Assembly (NCBI RefSeq): GCF_002835735.1
Contig: NZ_PISD01000016.1
Location: forward strand, 1 to 64,000
Source: Cytobacillus horneckiae
GTDB lineage: Bacteria; Bacillota; Bacilli; Bacillales; Cytobacillaceae
Direction of reading: 5' to 3'
DNA: 64,000 nt
Shown here: piece by piece, positions 17,784 through 27,364 of the stretch
How the letters are laid out: each line of letters begins with the position of its first letter
Position numbering within the stretch: position 1 is the stretch's first letter
Notes under the pieces: generated by a model
Database searches by the model: none
What the model was told of the DNA's origin: nothing
Seen by the model: only the letters and a program-made list of their open reading frames with translations
Program-made: the position numbers and the translations under genes

Positions 17784-18896
17784 TTGAAAGTTGCACTCTG
17801 GATAACTACAGCGATGGTTATTATAGTAAGTATAATAGCTACTGGGATATGGTTTTTCAAAAAGCAAATGACGAAAGAAGATCCAGAATATGTATTAAAA
17901 TTTATTAAGGAAAATACCAATAAAGATCGCCTTTCATTTTCACTTAAATACAACGGTGAGACATGGGCAGAACTTAACCGTGATCAAATGCTGCCTTTAG
18001 CAAGCACGGTAAAAATAATCGTCGCTATTGAGTATGCAAAACAAGCGGCTGCTGGCAAGATAGACCCACAGGAAAAAATAAGCATTGATACTTTAAATAC
18101 ATATTATCTGCCCAAAACAGATGGCGGTGCTCATGAAGCTTGGCTAGCACAATACAGCAAAGAAACAAATGAAGTTGCCATTAACGAGGTAGCTGAAGGA
18201 ATGATGGCATACAGCTCTAATGCGAACACAGATTACTTAATTCAAAAGCTGGGTCTCGACAATATTAATCAATTAATTAACGAGCTGGATTTACAAAATC
18301 ACGAGAGTCTCTATCCGCTTGTCAGTCCATTATTTTTACCAAAACAATTGATGAATAGTGATAACCTATCTAAAGAAGAAGCATTAGAACGTTTAAAAGA
18401 CATGGAAATTGATAAGTACAAGGAATATTCAATTGAAATACATAATCAATGGCTGAGCAATCCACCAACTGAAGCAGCTAAAAGGGCTGCAATAAAAGAC
18501 TTAGACATGGATTTTCAAAAGGTGTGGTCCGATCGATTACCAGCAGCATCTTCAGCAGATTATTTATCTATTATGGAAAAACTCAATAGCAAAACTTACT
18601 TTGAACCTGCTGTTCATGAACACCTCGATCCAATAATAGAGCAATTGATGAAAAATCCAACCAATTCCGAATGGATGAAACATGCAGGTCAAAAAGGGGG
18701 TTCAACTGCATTTGTATTCACAATTGCGATGTACGTAACAGACAAGGAAGGAAACACGACAGAGTTAGTTTTCCTTGCCAACGATCTCTCAACTATTGGC
18801 CAGATGAGGTTGGCTGCCAATATGAATAGTTTTCAACTCGCATTTTTAACTGAAGAAGAATTCCGCAAAAAAGTAAAAGCAGAATTGACACAATGA
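17784..18896 (+). CDS. Serine beta-lactamase-fold hydrolase, membrane anchored
   Basis: The 370-residue protein begins with one membrane segment (5-26) and then a class A beta-lactamase/penicillin-binding fold: nucleophile motif STVK at 74-77, SSN at 144-146 in place of SDN, and KGG near residue 300 in place of KTG. It could be a beta-lactamase-related hydrolase or a DD-peptidase-like enzyme at the outer membrane face. The TTG start is backed by AAGGAGAGG. It has its own leader after the bacteriocin terminator, so a link to immunity is only positional. Confidence 0.8.
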   Translation: MKVALWITTAMVIIVSIIATGIWFFKKQMTKEDPEYVLKFIKENTNKDRLSFSLKYNGETWAELNRDQMLPLASTVKIIVAIEYAKQAAAGKIDPQEKISIDTLNTYYLPKTDGGAHEAWLAQYSKETNEVAINEVAEGMMAYSSNANTDYLIQKLGLDNINQLINELDLQNHESLYPLVSPLFLPKQLMNSDNLSKEEALERLKDMEIDKYKEYSIEIHNQWLSNPPTEAAKRAAIKDLDMDFQKVWSDRLPAASSADYLSIMEKLNSKTYFEPAVHEHLDPIIEQLMKNPTNSEWMKHAGQKGGSTAFVFTIAMYVTDKEGNTTELVFLANDLSTIGQMRLAANMNSFQLAFLTEEEFRKKVKAELTQ

Positions 18897-19062
18897 TATT
18901 GCTTTAACAACCGCATAATTCATGAGCAGTCTCGAATATTGCAGTAGCACTATGTTCTACCGCAATTGGAAAAAGAGCAACAAATCAATAGATACATGTT
19001 CTAAAAGCAGCTTGTGAATCTGACAAAGTAAACGAGTATAATAGCTTTAATAAATAATAAAA

Positions 19063-19104
19063 TCGTGGAATCCACGTCTTTTTGTTTCTTGACCGATTCC
19101 ACGA
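19063..19104 (-). terminator. Hairpin at the 3' end of a minus-strand small ORF
   Basis: The arms 19063-19072 and 19095-19104 pair perfectly over 10 bases. On the minus strand a T-rich tract follows. A palindrome at 19064-19076 lies inside the left arm, so the site may serve both strands. Confidence 0.6.
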
Positions 19105-19111
19105 CTTTTCA

Positions 19112-19228
19112 CTAAAACGGTTTTTCAGTCTGCCGTTTGGTTGGAGCACAATTCGGCATCAGCGTATCAGATGATTCTGCAAGCTTTTTTATGTAATTGC
19201 ATTCTTCTCTTGCCATATGATCAGCCAT
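19112..19228 (-). CDS. Small 38-residue protein of unknown function
   Basis: The minus strand encodes 38 residues starting MADHMAREECNYIKKLAE and ending TKRQTEKPF. It has two cysteines and no membrane segment. A clear AGAGGAG (19246-19252) lies 17 bases before the ATG, which is too far, and a nearer out-of-frame ATG at 19232 stops after three codons. Either the start is odd or one base was lost. A terminator hairpin sits directly downstream on the same strand, which argues for a real transcript. I do not recognise the family. Confidence 0.4.
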   Translation of the reverse strand: MADHMAREECNYIKKLAESSDTLMPNCAPTKRQTEKPF

Positions 19229-19430
19229 TCATGCTATAAAATCAGCTCCTCTAAATTTTTCACACCTGAATTTACTCTTCGTATGCCTCATTTACCTATT
19301 TCGAGGTTTGCATATTCCCTGATAATGTAACTTAAAAACAAATGACATTTAATTTTTTCATCCATAACTCAACTAGTTTATAATGAAAAGGATATACATA
19401 AACCAATTCATAGAAATATGGATCATACTT

Positions 19431-20528
19431 ATGGAACAAACAAGATTTAAGAAGGTGAGCAACATCGATATCATTGAAACACTCGTAAGAGGATTTATTA
19501 GCGATATTCAGCACCCAAATCAAAAGAAGAAAATCAATATTAACGATTTGGAATTTCAACTGCGCAAGCTTTTGGATAATTATTACGAAATGGATGGCTA
19601 TACATTGTTCCATCATGCAATTGAAACATTGCAGTCGGAAGGCCAGCTCATTCCAATACAAAATACGCTTTATAATGGAAGAACACCATCTTTGCCGCTA
19701 TTTTTCTGGGTGAATATTAAGCTGCAGTCCGCCAAATGGGATCGTCTTGAAATGATGAAGTTAAACGATCTTTTTGACTTCTCTTATTACGAGCACCACC
19801 CAGAATGGCAAACAGAAGAAGAATGGATTCGAATCAAAAATGTATATACTTTTCTAAAATCCAGTCAGGAACGAGAGGAAGTATCATTGGAAGAAAGAAG
19901 TGTAGAGCTCTTCGGTCATGAAAATTTCTTAATAGATGCTGACAGCTTTCCTGAAGGGAAGGGCTTTTTGGCGCGAATAGGCGTAGCAAAGGAACAGCTT
20001 AAAATTGTACGCTTAAGTGAGCCTTTTGTTTTTTGGATGAAGCAAGGAAAAGAAATAACCGATATCCAGCGTGTATTAATTGTTGAAAATCTATCATTCT
20101 TTCATACTTCTATAAAATTATTGGAAGCGGGTCAGCTTGATTATGAACCTGAATTAATTATTTATGGTGAAGGGACAAAGATTGAACAGAGCTTTTCGTT
20201 TTTCTTTCAAATCTTTCCTGAGAAGCCGTACTTATTTTATTATACTGGGAATTTAGATGCTGGTGGATATACCATTATCAGCCGACTTATTGAAAAATAC
20301 CCTGCTTGCTGTATACAGCCTGCATTGAAAATTTACCGTAAAATGCTTGAATGTGCTGGACAAAGAAAAATTCCACACAAGACAGAAGCGAACAATATCA
20401 TTTATCGTGACCAATTCCTTCAATGGTTTACTGAAGACGAGCAATTTCACTTAATACAATTATGGGAGCAAAATATGCGGATACCGCAGGAAGTTTTAAC
20501 AATAGAGACATGGAGGAGATGGATGTGA
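19431..20528 (+). CDS. jetD: Wadjet defence protein JetD (Toprim nuclease-like subunit)
   Basis: The protein has about 365 residues from the ATG at 19431; the frame opens at 19383, and neither ATG has a good ribosome site. It has an N-terminal winged-helix-like region and a C-terminal Toprim-like domain as in JetD/DUF2220. VLIVEN at about 215-220 supplies the Toprim Glu. YTGNLDAGG at about 271-279 stands where DxDxxG is expected, so the first Asp reads Asn. JetD is the nuclease that cuts plasmid DNA sensed by the JetABC condensin-like complex. Its stop overlaps the GTG of jetA by four bases. Confidence 0.8.
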   Translation: MEQTRFKKVSNIDIIETLVRGFISDIQHPNQKKKININDLEFQLRKLLDNYYEMDGYTLFHHAIETLQSEGQLIPIQNTLYNGRTPSLPLFFWVNIKLQSAKWDRLEMMKLNDLFDFSYYEHHPEWQTEEEWIRIKNVYTFLKSSQEREEVSLEERSVELFGHENFLIDADSFPEGKGFLARIGVAKEQLKIVRLSEPFVFWMKQGKEITDIQRVLIVENLSFFHTSIKLLEAGQLDYEPELIIYGEGTKIEQSFSFFFQIFPEKPYLFYYTGNLDAGGYTIISRLIEKYPACCIQPALKIYRKMLECAGQRKIPHKTEANNIIYRDQFLQWFTEDEQFHLIQLWEQNMRIPQEVLTIETWRRWM

Positions 20529-22030
20529 ACGAATCATGGGACGGATTCTCCCAAAGGATGCAGCGCTTAAATCCTCTATTTGAACTTGGAAGAGGAATGG
20601 AAGTTGGCGAGCTAAAACCATATATTCAAACGATTCTCATGCAAGTGCTCCTCAACATCTTTTATAGAGAATTAAATGATAATGATGATAGGCGAAAATC
20701 AGATATAAAGTATATGGTGGAAGATTCAATTAAGCAAATGCAGCTATTAGCAGATGATAAACAAATTGAACGGATTACAAGCGGTCTTCTGTACCAGGGT
20801 AAAGAGGAATACAGTAAACCATTTGAGGCATTTTACTACGACGAGATAAAACAAACATGGGAAACGCAAACTTTTCGTTATGTCACAATGGATGAATTAT
20901 ACACAAACTTAGAAATAGGCGGAGCCATTGTTTATAAACTAACGGATGTTGCTCAGGAAATGATTTTTATGAGCAGGGAAATGGCAGAGGAATTTTCAAT
21001 AACGATTGAACAGCTTTATAGCATGCAGTTAATTAAAAACGGCAATTTTAGAAAAGCTACCCGAAACCTCGATCACCTCATTTCACGTGTAAACCGCTTA
21101 ATGGCAAATGAATTCACTTTCCAGAAGGAAATGATCAATAATCCCAAAATTTTATTGGTTGAAGAAGAACGGCAAAGAGCCGATAATCGTGTTGAAATTG
21201 AAAAGCAATTTGAAGAGGAAAAAGAACATTTTCGTACGATCCATTCTATGCTAGAGAAAACAAAACAGCGGAATGAAGAATCCGATTATATTCAAAAGGA
21301 GCTTTTCCTGCTCCAAGAAAAAATTCGCCATACGAGACAATTACATGATCGCTTTGCCAAACTCGTCATTCAAAATATTTCATATGAAATGAAGTTAAAA
21401 GCAGAAAATCCTTCACTGTTCTGGGAAAACAGCATTGTTTCTTTCCGCGAGCACATTTATGAAAATAGGATAATGAAGGATGGCGTTCAGCGGTTTGACG
21501 TTGTAGAAAAATTGCTTTCGCCATTGTTTTCGCCAAAGAATGAATTTATATTGCCGCTTGATTGGGTTTGGGGTGAACAAGAATTTGCTGAAAAAGCCAT
21601 GATTGATCCTGTTATTGATGAAGAAGGTGAAGAAAATATTACGCGATTGCGTGTAACCAATTGGGATTCAGTTATAAAAGCATGGAGCTATGTATTTCAA
21701 TATTTACAAACCTATCGAGAGTTTTCACTTGCAGACCTATCTGCAATGCCTTTAGAAGTACAGGATTTATGGTTTGAAGAATCAGAAACAATTGATTTAT
21801 GGATGATGTTTGATAAGAAGCCGTTGAAGGTCCAAGTGTTGCAGCGGAAGGAAGAAACATTAAGTGATGAGAGAGAGATTCTTCTTTATAAACTAATGAA
21901 GGAATATCCGCAATTTCAAATATTTGAGGGCATGAAGCTTTATACAATGTTTGATGATCAGGCTGAACCCTTCATTTGGTACAAAACAAAAATGACCCCA
22001 TTTAAAATATGTGTACAGGAGGAGAAATGA
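20525..22030 (+). CDS. jetA: Wadjet JetA (MukF-like kleisin)
   Basis: The protein has 501 residues from the GTG at 20525, chosen because GGAGGAG lies six bases upstream and GTGA overlaps the jetD stop; the frame itself opens at 20462. It starts NESWDGFSQRMQRLNPLFEL, is mostly helical, and has a strong coiled coil at about residues 200-290 rich in Glu/Arg/Gln. Position and size match the kleisin subunit that bridges the SMC heads. Recognition is mainly by operon context and architecture rather than by a motif. Confidence 0.72.
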   Translation: MNESWDGFSQRMQRLNPLFELGRGMEVGELKPYIQTILMQVLLNIFYRELNDNDDRRKSDIKYMVEDSIKQMQLLADDKQIERITSGLLYQGKEEYSKPFEAFYYDEIKQTWETQTFRYVTMDELYTNLEIGGAIVYKLTDVAQEMIFMSREMAEEFSITIEQLYSMQLIKNGNFRKATRNLDHLISRVNRLMANEFTFQKEMINNPKILLVEEERQRADNRVEIEKQFEEEKEHFRTIHSMLEKTKQRNEESDYIQKELFLLQEKIRHTRQLHDRFAKLVIQNISYEMKLKAENPSLFWENSIVSFREHIYENRIMKDGVQRFDVVEKLLSPLFSPKNEFILPLDWVWGEQEFAEKAMIDPVIDEEGEENITRLRVTNWDSVIKAWSYVFQYLQTYREFSLADLSAMPLEVQDLWFEESETIDLWMMFDKKPLKVQVLQRKEETLSDEREILLYKLMKEYPQFQIFEGMKLYTMFDDQAEPFIWYKTKMTPFKICVQEEK

Positions 22031-22776
22031 TGAATTCAGAAACAATCAAAAAAGCTTCTGCCGTCTATTTTACTTTGTTAAAAGAAAAAGTGATTGACGA
22101 AAATAGCGAGCAATTTCAAACTTATTTTGAACCAGAAGTTAGACAAACTGTTTTATTATTGGCAGATGAATCAGGTACATATATCATTGAATCACCGAAA
22201 AGGATTCATCTAGTTGTACAGCCTACCGGTTCAGTTTTCGCAACAAATTTCACACATATGAAAGAGAAGCATCGCCAAATAGAATCCAAAAAACACTTTC
22301 ATCTTATAAGCATGATTATCATGGCTTTTCTTGCTGCAATAGACCGCAATCAGGCAGCAATGATTCGCACGAAGCGGGAAGGAATCAGCTACTACGCTTT
22401 AGAACGTCAAGTCAATGATTTAATAATGAATTGGGATACCATACTTAAGGCTAAGCCTTCATTCGGTGATGAAGAACGGATTGATATGAAGGAAGTTGTA
22501 ACTTCGTGGAAATATATGGAGGTCGACACAGAAGATTACGGGTTAAAAAAAGGGAATAAACGAACGCGTATCGGCTTAATTGCAAACGCGATGCGCTTGC
22601 TTGAAAATGAGGGACTGATCGCTATTTTAGATCGAGACGACATACCAAAAGCGATACCAAAAACAGAGCTTTTTGAGCGAATTGAATATTTATATCATGA
22701 TTATGATCGTTATGAATTATTAAAAAAATTAATGTCAGCAGAGGAGGAAGAAAATGCCGAAAATCCATCGAATTAG
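22030..22776 (+). CDS. jetB: Wadjet JetB (MukE-like kite subunit)
   Basis: The protein has 248 residues. The frame opens at 22009, but AGGAGGAG (22017-22024) fits the ATG at 22030 best, or 22027. It is a mixed helical, winged-helix-like protein that binds the kleisin in Muk/Mks/Jet complexes. The segment TRIGLIANAMRLLENEGLIAI near residues 180-200 looks like a winged helix. The end overlaps jetC by 23 bases. Assignment rests on order and size. Confidence 0.7.
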   Translation: MNSETIKKASAVYFTLLKEKVIDENSEQFQTYFEPEVRQTVLLLADESGTYIIESPKRIHLVVQPTGSVFATNFTHMKEKHRQIESKKHFHLISMIIMAFLAAIDRNQAAMIRTKREGISYYALERQVNDLIMNWDTILKAKPSFGDEERIDMKEVVTSWKYMEVDTEDYGLKKGNKRTRIGLIANAMRLLENEGLIAILDRDDIPKAIPKTELFERIEYLYHDYDRYELLKKLMSAEEEENAENPSN

Positions 22777-25700
22777 AATAGTTGGTCTTAAGTATGACGG
22801 AATGCAAAAGCAATATAAAGATACGACTTTTAATTTTCATAATGAAGATACTTCAACGAATGGTCTGATTGCTATGATGAATGGCGGCGGAAAAGGCGTG
22901 TTTCTTCAAACGATTTTCCAAATACTCAAGCCAGGGACTTCATGGGGAAAACAAAACAATCGTTATTACCAGCAATTCTTCTTTAATAATAAAGAGCAAT
23001 TTATTCCATATACATTTCATGTTCTTATTCAATGGGAATTGGATGGAGCTGATCGCCGCCATCTTGTTACAGGAGGAATGTTTTCAGCAGAACAGCGCAT
23101 CTCGCTAAGTGACGAAAACGATAATGGGAATAAAACACTCGATCAAGAAGCTAAAATTCTACCTAATATCACATTTTATACTAGGGAATTTGAGCGTAAG
23201 GACGAAGCAGCACTTGAACATATTCCTCTTTTTGAAAATGATGAAGTAGCTGAGACAGAAGCATTGAAGGATTATTTAAAATGGAATGGATATGACGTTT
23301 ATCGAGATACGAAAAAGCATTATCGCATCCTTGATACATACGGAATCAATCGTAAAGACTGGGACATTATGAAAGACATAAACAAAGATGAAGGAGGAGT
23401 AGGGAAATACTTTGAAGGTGCAGAGGATGACCATTCTCTGTTTCAAAAAAGGATTATTCCTACAGTTAGTCAAGTTTTAAATCGTACAGAACATCAAGAC
23501 AGCGATCTAGTTGAAATATTCAAGAGCCAGGCAAGTATCGCGAAGGATCTGCCAGTTCTTTTGAAAAGAGAGCAGGCGCATAAAGAGTTTTTAGAGGATA
23601 TCGTTCCCTTCGAAGAGCAGCTTGCTAAAGGAGTCGAGCATAAAGAGATTGTTCATGCAAGCACAAAGGTAGGTCGGCAGCTGCTTGGTGCGTTAGAGCA
23701 TGTGATTCAATCTGAAAAGGAAGCGCTAATTACTTTAAGTAGCGATATTGAAAAATTAACGAATCGGCAAGCTGATTTACGCTATCAAAAAGACAATTTG
23801 GAGTATGCAAAAGCCCATAGGGATATGCTCCAATGGGAAAAAAAGTTAGCGGAAGAAAAGCAAAAACACACTTCAACGCAAGAAATAGTTAACCAAAAAA
23901 ATGACAGAAAAGAACAGCTTGCTTTTCATGTTTTATTGAAAGAGTGGAGGGAATTCGAGCAAACGCTACGCTCTCTTTCTCAACAAATAGAAATATTGGA
24001 GCAAAATAGCGGATTAGAGCAAGTGAATCAGCGTATGGATGAAATTAAAGCAAAAGCAGCAAGCAGATGGAATGAGTCTTTTTTAGCGATACAACAATCT
24101 GTTAAACAGTATTTTGGCTATCAAAAATTCTTAAAGAAAAAAGGTAAGGAGCTTTCCCGCCAAGATAAACAAAAGACGAATGATATCGCACAGCTAACGA
24201 CAGAAATTGATTTTCTATATAGCCAAATTCATACATTCGAGACGAAAGAAGAAGGGCTAATTAAACAATTTGGTGATCGAATAACATATGACTTAAAAGG
24301 ATATATTATCCATCTTTATAACCAAACCGAAGAAAAGAAAGCTGAGCTGGAAGTTCTGCAAGCGAAAGAAAAAGATTCTAGGGAACGGCAAAATCTTCTT
24401 GCCTCTTCAAATGGTACATTGGTCCAAGCCGTACAGTATGCTGAAGAAAAATGCGAAGAATTAAAAATGGATAATGAAAAGCAAAAGCGAAGAGAAACTA
24501 AACTGCTAGATAAACTTCACGGTGTGTTAGATAACGTTGCCGATTCGTTTACAAATGCGCTTTTATCGAAGTATTCGATTGAAATAGAGAACCTATTGAA
24601 CCAAAACCTCCAAGATAGTGAGCAAGTGAAAAAGGAGCTTTGGGAAACACAGCTTGATCAATCTCTGAACGATGAACATTTTTGGATTGCCAATAATGAT
24701 GTGAAGGAACTAAAGGAATGGATAGATGAGAAAACTGGAATTGATGTCTTTTACGGCACGCAATTTCTCCAATCATTAAATGATGAAGAATTATCATCCA
24801 ACCTTACAACTTATCCGCTCCTTCCATATGGTTTAATTGTAAGTCAAACTCAATGGCAAAAAATAAACAAGCAAGTGCTTTCCGGAAGAATGTTTAAAAG
24901 CCCTGTTCCTATTTTTTTGCGCGAGGAAATGACTAAAGGAAACGAACAGTCAGTGTTTGTCATGATTAATGGTAAAGAAACAGAACTTTTAACGAATAAA
25001 AATCAATTTACAAATTGGAAAATAAGTATTGCTAAGCAAATTGAAGAAAAAAAAGAGACACTGGCTGAAATAAATAAGACAGAAACTTCTTTGCGCAATA
25101 TTTTAAAAGAAATCGATCGTTTTTTATTAGGAGAGCTTTCCAGTGATATTGAAAAAGCCTATAATAACGCTCAGACAACGATTCTTTCTAAGAAAACAGA
25201 ATTACAGCAAATCACGACTAAGCAGGATAAAGAGAAGGAATTACAGCTTCAGCTAAAAGAACAAATAGAGTATACTAAACAAAAAATTGAAAAATTAATT
25301 AAAGAGACGGAAGCACTGCAGAGCTTTGAGCAGGAGAAGGAGCATCAGCTAGAAAATAAGCGCGTAAAACAAGAGAAAGAGAAACAGAAGAAAGCGCAGT
25401 TAGATGGGCAGCAAGAAATTGAAAACGAGCACGAAACGATTGTAGAGCTTGAAAGCAAGTGGAATCAAACGTATTTGGAATGGAAGCTAGCCATTGAACA
25501 AAATATAAAAGAGATTGCACTATTTATAGACGAGGCTGTATTTCCTGCCAATGAAAAAGCGGAACGATCAGAAGAAGTTCCGCGCCTATCTCCACATATT
25601 TTAGATGAATTAAATGGAAGTATTGATGAACTCAAGCAGCTTCAAAAATCGAAGGAAGAACAAGCAAAAGAACTGCTCATTATCCAAGCTAAAAAAGAAA

Positions 25701-27217
25701 GCGAACAAAAGCAGCAGAAAAAGCTGGAGAAAAAATTAAGTGTATATCTTGAAAATTGGAAAGAGTCTCCAGAACCCGAAGAACCAATAAGTATTTTAGA
25801 AAATATGCTGCAAGCTGCTCAAAAGGAAGCGAAAGCCGCAGAAAAAGAGGAACGTGAGCAAGGAACTGCCGTAACAGTTGCAGAAACTTCATTACAGCAT
25901 GCGGCCGAACAACGTGAGAAAGCTGGGAAGAAGGTTGAAAAACATGAGAGGCAGCCTGAAGGCTGGGAAGAGCTTGAATTAGAAGTAAAGGAAATCGAAA
26001 TTAAAGACCAAACTAAAATAACAAAAAATGAAGTGAAGCAGACCGAAAAACGATTAAAAGAAACAGATGCGCATATTGCTGGCTATGAAGGTGACTTACT
26101 TACATTATCTGTAATTTTAAAAGAGGAAGCGGCAGCTTTTGATGAAGCAGCTTTAGAAAAAATTAAAACCCAAGGTAAAGCATGCATCCTAGCATGGTGT
26201 GAAGAGCATCAAGCAATTCAAGAAGAAGGCCAAGAGAAGCATGCAAAAATCGATCAATCATTGCGGAATTTAAAGCTGGCGATTGAAGGAAAAGATTGGG
26301 AGAATCGCTTTAAAAATGAAGTCTTAACCACCCTTGACCATATGGATACACGGCATTATGAACATATTCAAAGTATAGTAAAAAATATGAAGCGCTTCTC
26401 GCAAAGCGGTCTTGAACAATTAGAGCGCGACAAGGAACGGGCTGAAAAGGCTCAGAACTTCTGGGCCAGTCGCGCCAGCATGAAAGTTATGAGCATCGCA
26501 GAAGCCATCCGTTCAATGATTGCTAAAATGAAATTAAAGAACGAACGAGGATCATTCCCGCTCGTTCAGCTCAAAGACGATATCCTTCCTAAAAAAGCCG
26601 AGGATATTGAACCGCTTTTGAAGCAGCATTTCGTCACTGCTATTAACAAAATCACCAGTCAGTTCGATCTGATCGATGACAATAATCGAACGCTTGATCA
26701 GGAAATTAAACAGCTTATCAACGATGAGCAAATATTGTTTATCTCTTTACGGAATCGCTATCCTGAGCTGCTAGTCTATAACATGAGAACAGATAATGCC
26801 TTTATGTATGGTAAGCCGAAAAAGGAACATTATTCAACATGGCAGACAATCAATCAAGGATCGCGAACAAAATCAGATGGAAGCGGGGGTCAAAAACTGT
26901 CAGCAAGAATGGTCATGATGATGATGCTATTGTCTGTAAAAAGTGAAACAGATCAAAGCTGGGTTCCTTTAGTATGCGACAACCCGTTTGGACAAGCTGC
27001 ATCTGCACATGTGCTTGATCCAATCTTTGCAGTGGCAGAAAAGCTGAAATTCCAATTTATCGTCGTTACACCGCCAGAGCTTGTCAAAACAGAAATTAGC
27101 CAACGTTTCGATGCTTATTATAAATTAGACTTTATTCGTGAAAAAGGAAAAGAAATTGTTTCTGATACGGTAGTACCTGCATTTCGGATTTATCAGGGAG
27201 AAGAAGTAAATAATTAA
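22754..27217 (+). CDS. jetC: Wadjet JetC (SMC/MukB-like ATPase)
   Basis: This 1487-residue SMC-like protein has an N-terminal head half with NGGGKG at 43-48, long coiled coils from about 280 to 1330 around a central hinge-like region (about 600-760), and a C-terminal head half with signature SGGQKLS at 1377-1383 and Walker B-like VPLVCDNPFG near 1404-1413. It should be the DNA-extruding motor of the system. The P loop lacks the usual Ser/Thr after Lys, and the residue after the Walker B Asp is Asn rather than Glu. GAGGAGG precedes the ATG. The size exceeds typical type I JetC, so another Wadjet subtype is likely. Confidence 0.82.
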   Translation: MPKIHRIRIVGLKYDGMQKQYKDTTFNFHNEDTSTNGLIAMMNGGGKGVFLQTIFQILKPGTSWGKQNNRYYQQFFFNNKEQFIPYTFHVLIQWELDGADRRHLVTGGMFSAEQRISLSDENDNGNKTLDQEAKILPNITFYTREFERKDEAALEHIPLFENDEVAETEALKDYLKWNGYDVYRDTKKHYRILDTYGINRKDWDIMKDINKDEGGVGKYFEGAEDDHSLFQKRIIPTVSQVLNRTEHQDSDLVEIFKSQASIAKDLPVLLKREQAHKEFLEDIVPFEEQLAKGVEHKEIVHASTKVGRQLLGALEHVIQSEKEALITLSSDIEKLTNRQADLRYQKDNLEYAKAHRDMLQWEKKLAEEKQKHTSTQEIVNQKNDRKEQLAFHVLLKEWREFEQTLRSLSQQIEILEQNSGLEQVNQRMDEIKAKAASRWNESFLAIQQSVKQYFGYQKFLKKKGKELSRQDKQKTNDIAQLTTEIDFLYSQIHTFETKEEGLIKQFGDRITYDLKGYIIHLYNQTEEKKAELEVLQAKEKDSRERQNLLASSNGTLVQAVQYAEEKCEELKMDNEKQKRRETKLLDKLHGVLDNVADSFTNALLSKYSIEIENLLNQNLQDSEQVKKELWETQLDQSLNDEHFWIANNDVKELKEWIDEKTGIDVFYGTQFLQSLNDEELSSNLTTYPLLPYGLIVSQTQWQKINKQVLSGRMFKSPVPIFLREEMTKGNEQSVFVMINGKETELLTNKNQFTNWKISIAKQIEEKKETLAEINKTETSLRNILKEIDRFLLGELSSDIEKAYNNAQTTILSKKTELQQITTKQDKEKELQLQLKEQIEYTKQKIEKLIKETEALQSFEQEKEHQLENKRVKQEKEKQKKAQLDGQQEIENEHETIVELESKWNQTYLEWKLAIEQNIKEIALFIDEAVFPANEKAERSEEVPRLSPHILDELNGSIDELKQLQKSKEEQAKELLIIQAKKESEQKQQKKLEKKLSVYLENWKESPEPEEPISILENMLQAAQKEAKAAEKEEREQGTAVTVAETSLQHAAEQREKAGKKVEKHERQPEGWEELELEVKEIEIKDQTKITKNEVKQTEKRLKETDAHIAGYEGDLLTLSVILKEEAAAFDEAALEKIKTQGKACILAWCEEHQAIQEEGQEKHAKIDQSLRNLKLAIEGKDWENRFKNEVLTTLDHMDTRHYEHIQSIVKNMKRFSQSGLEQLERDKERAEKAQNFWASRASMKVMSIAEAIRSMIAKMKLKNERGSFPLVQLKDDILPKKAEDIEPLLKQHFVTAINKITSQFDLIDDNNRTLDQEIKQLINDEQILFISLRNRYPELLVYNMRTDNAFMYGKPKKEHYSTWQTINQGSRTKSDGSGGQKLSARMVMMMMLLSVKSETDQSWVPLVCDNPFGQAASAHVLDPIFAVAEKLKFQFIVVTPPELVKTEISQRFDAYYKLDFIREKGKEIVSDTVVPAFRIYQGEEVNN

Positions 27218-27233
27218 AATGATTAACGGTAAG

Positions 27234-27267
27234 AATCTCACTTTTTAATAGAAAGTGAGATTTTTTT
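27234..27267 (+). terminator. Terminator of the jet operon
   Basis: The arms 27234-27244 and 27252-27262 pair perfectly over 11 bases and run into seven T, 17 bases past the jetC stop. Confidence 0.9.
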
Positions 27268-27364
27268 ATAAAAATAAAAATATTTGTATATTATTACAAA
27301 TAATACGGGGTTAACAGAATAAGAAATGCATAAATATAAATCAGACTGCTTCTCTCATAGTAAA

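Noticed and set aside
17784..18896. Serine hydrolase as immunity or leader protease of the TOMM locus
   Set aside because: It has its own leader after a strong terminator and a beta-lactamase fold; only position links it.
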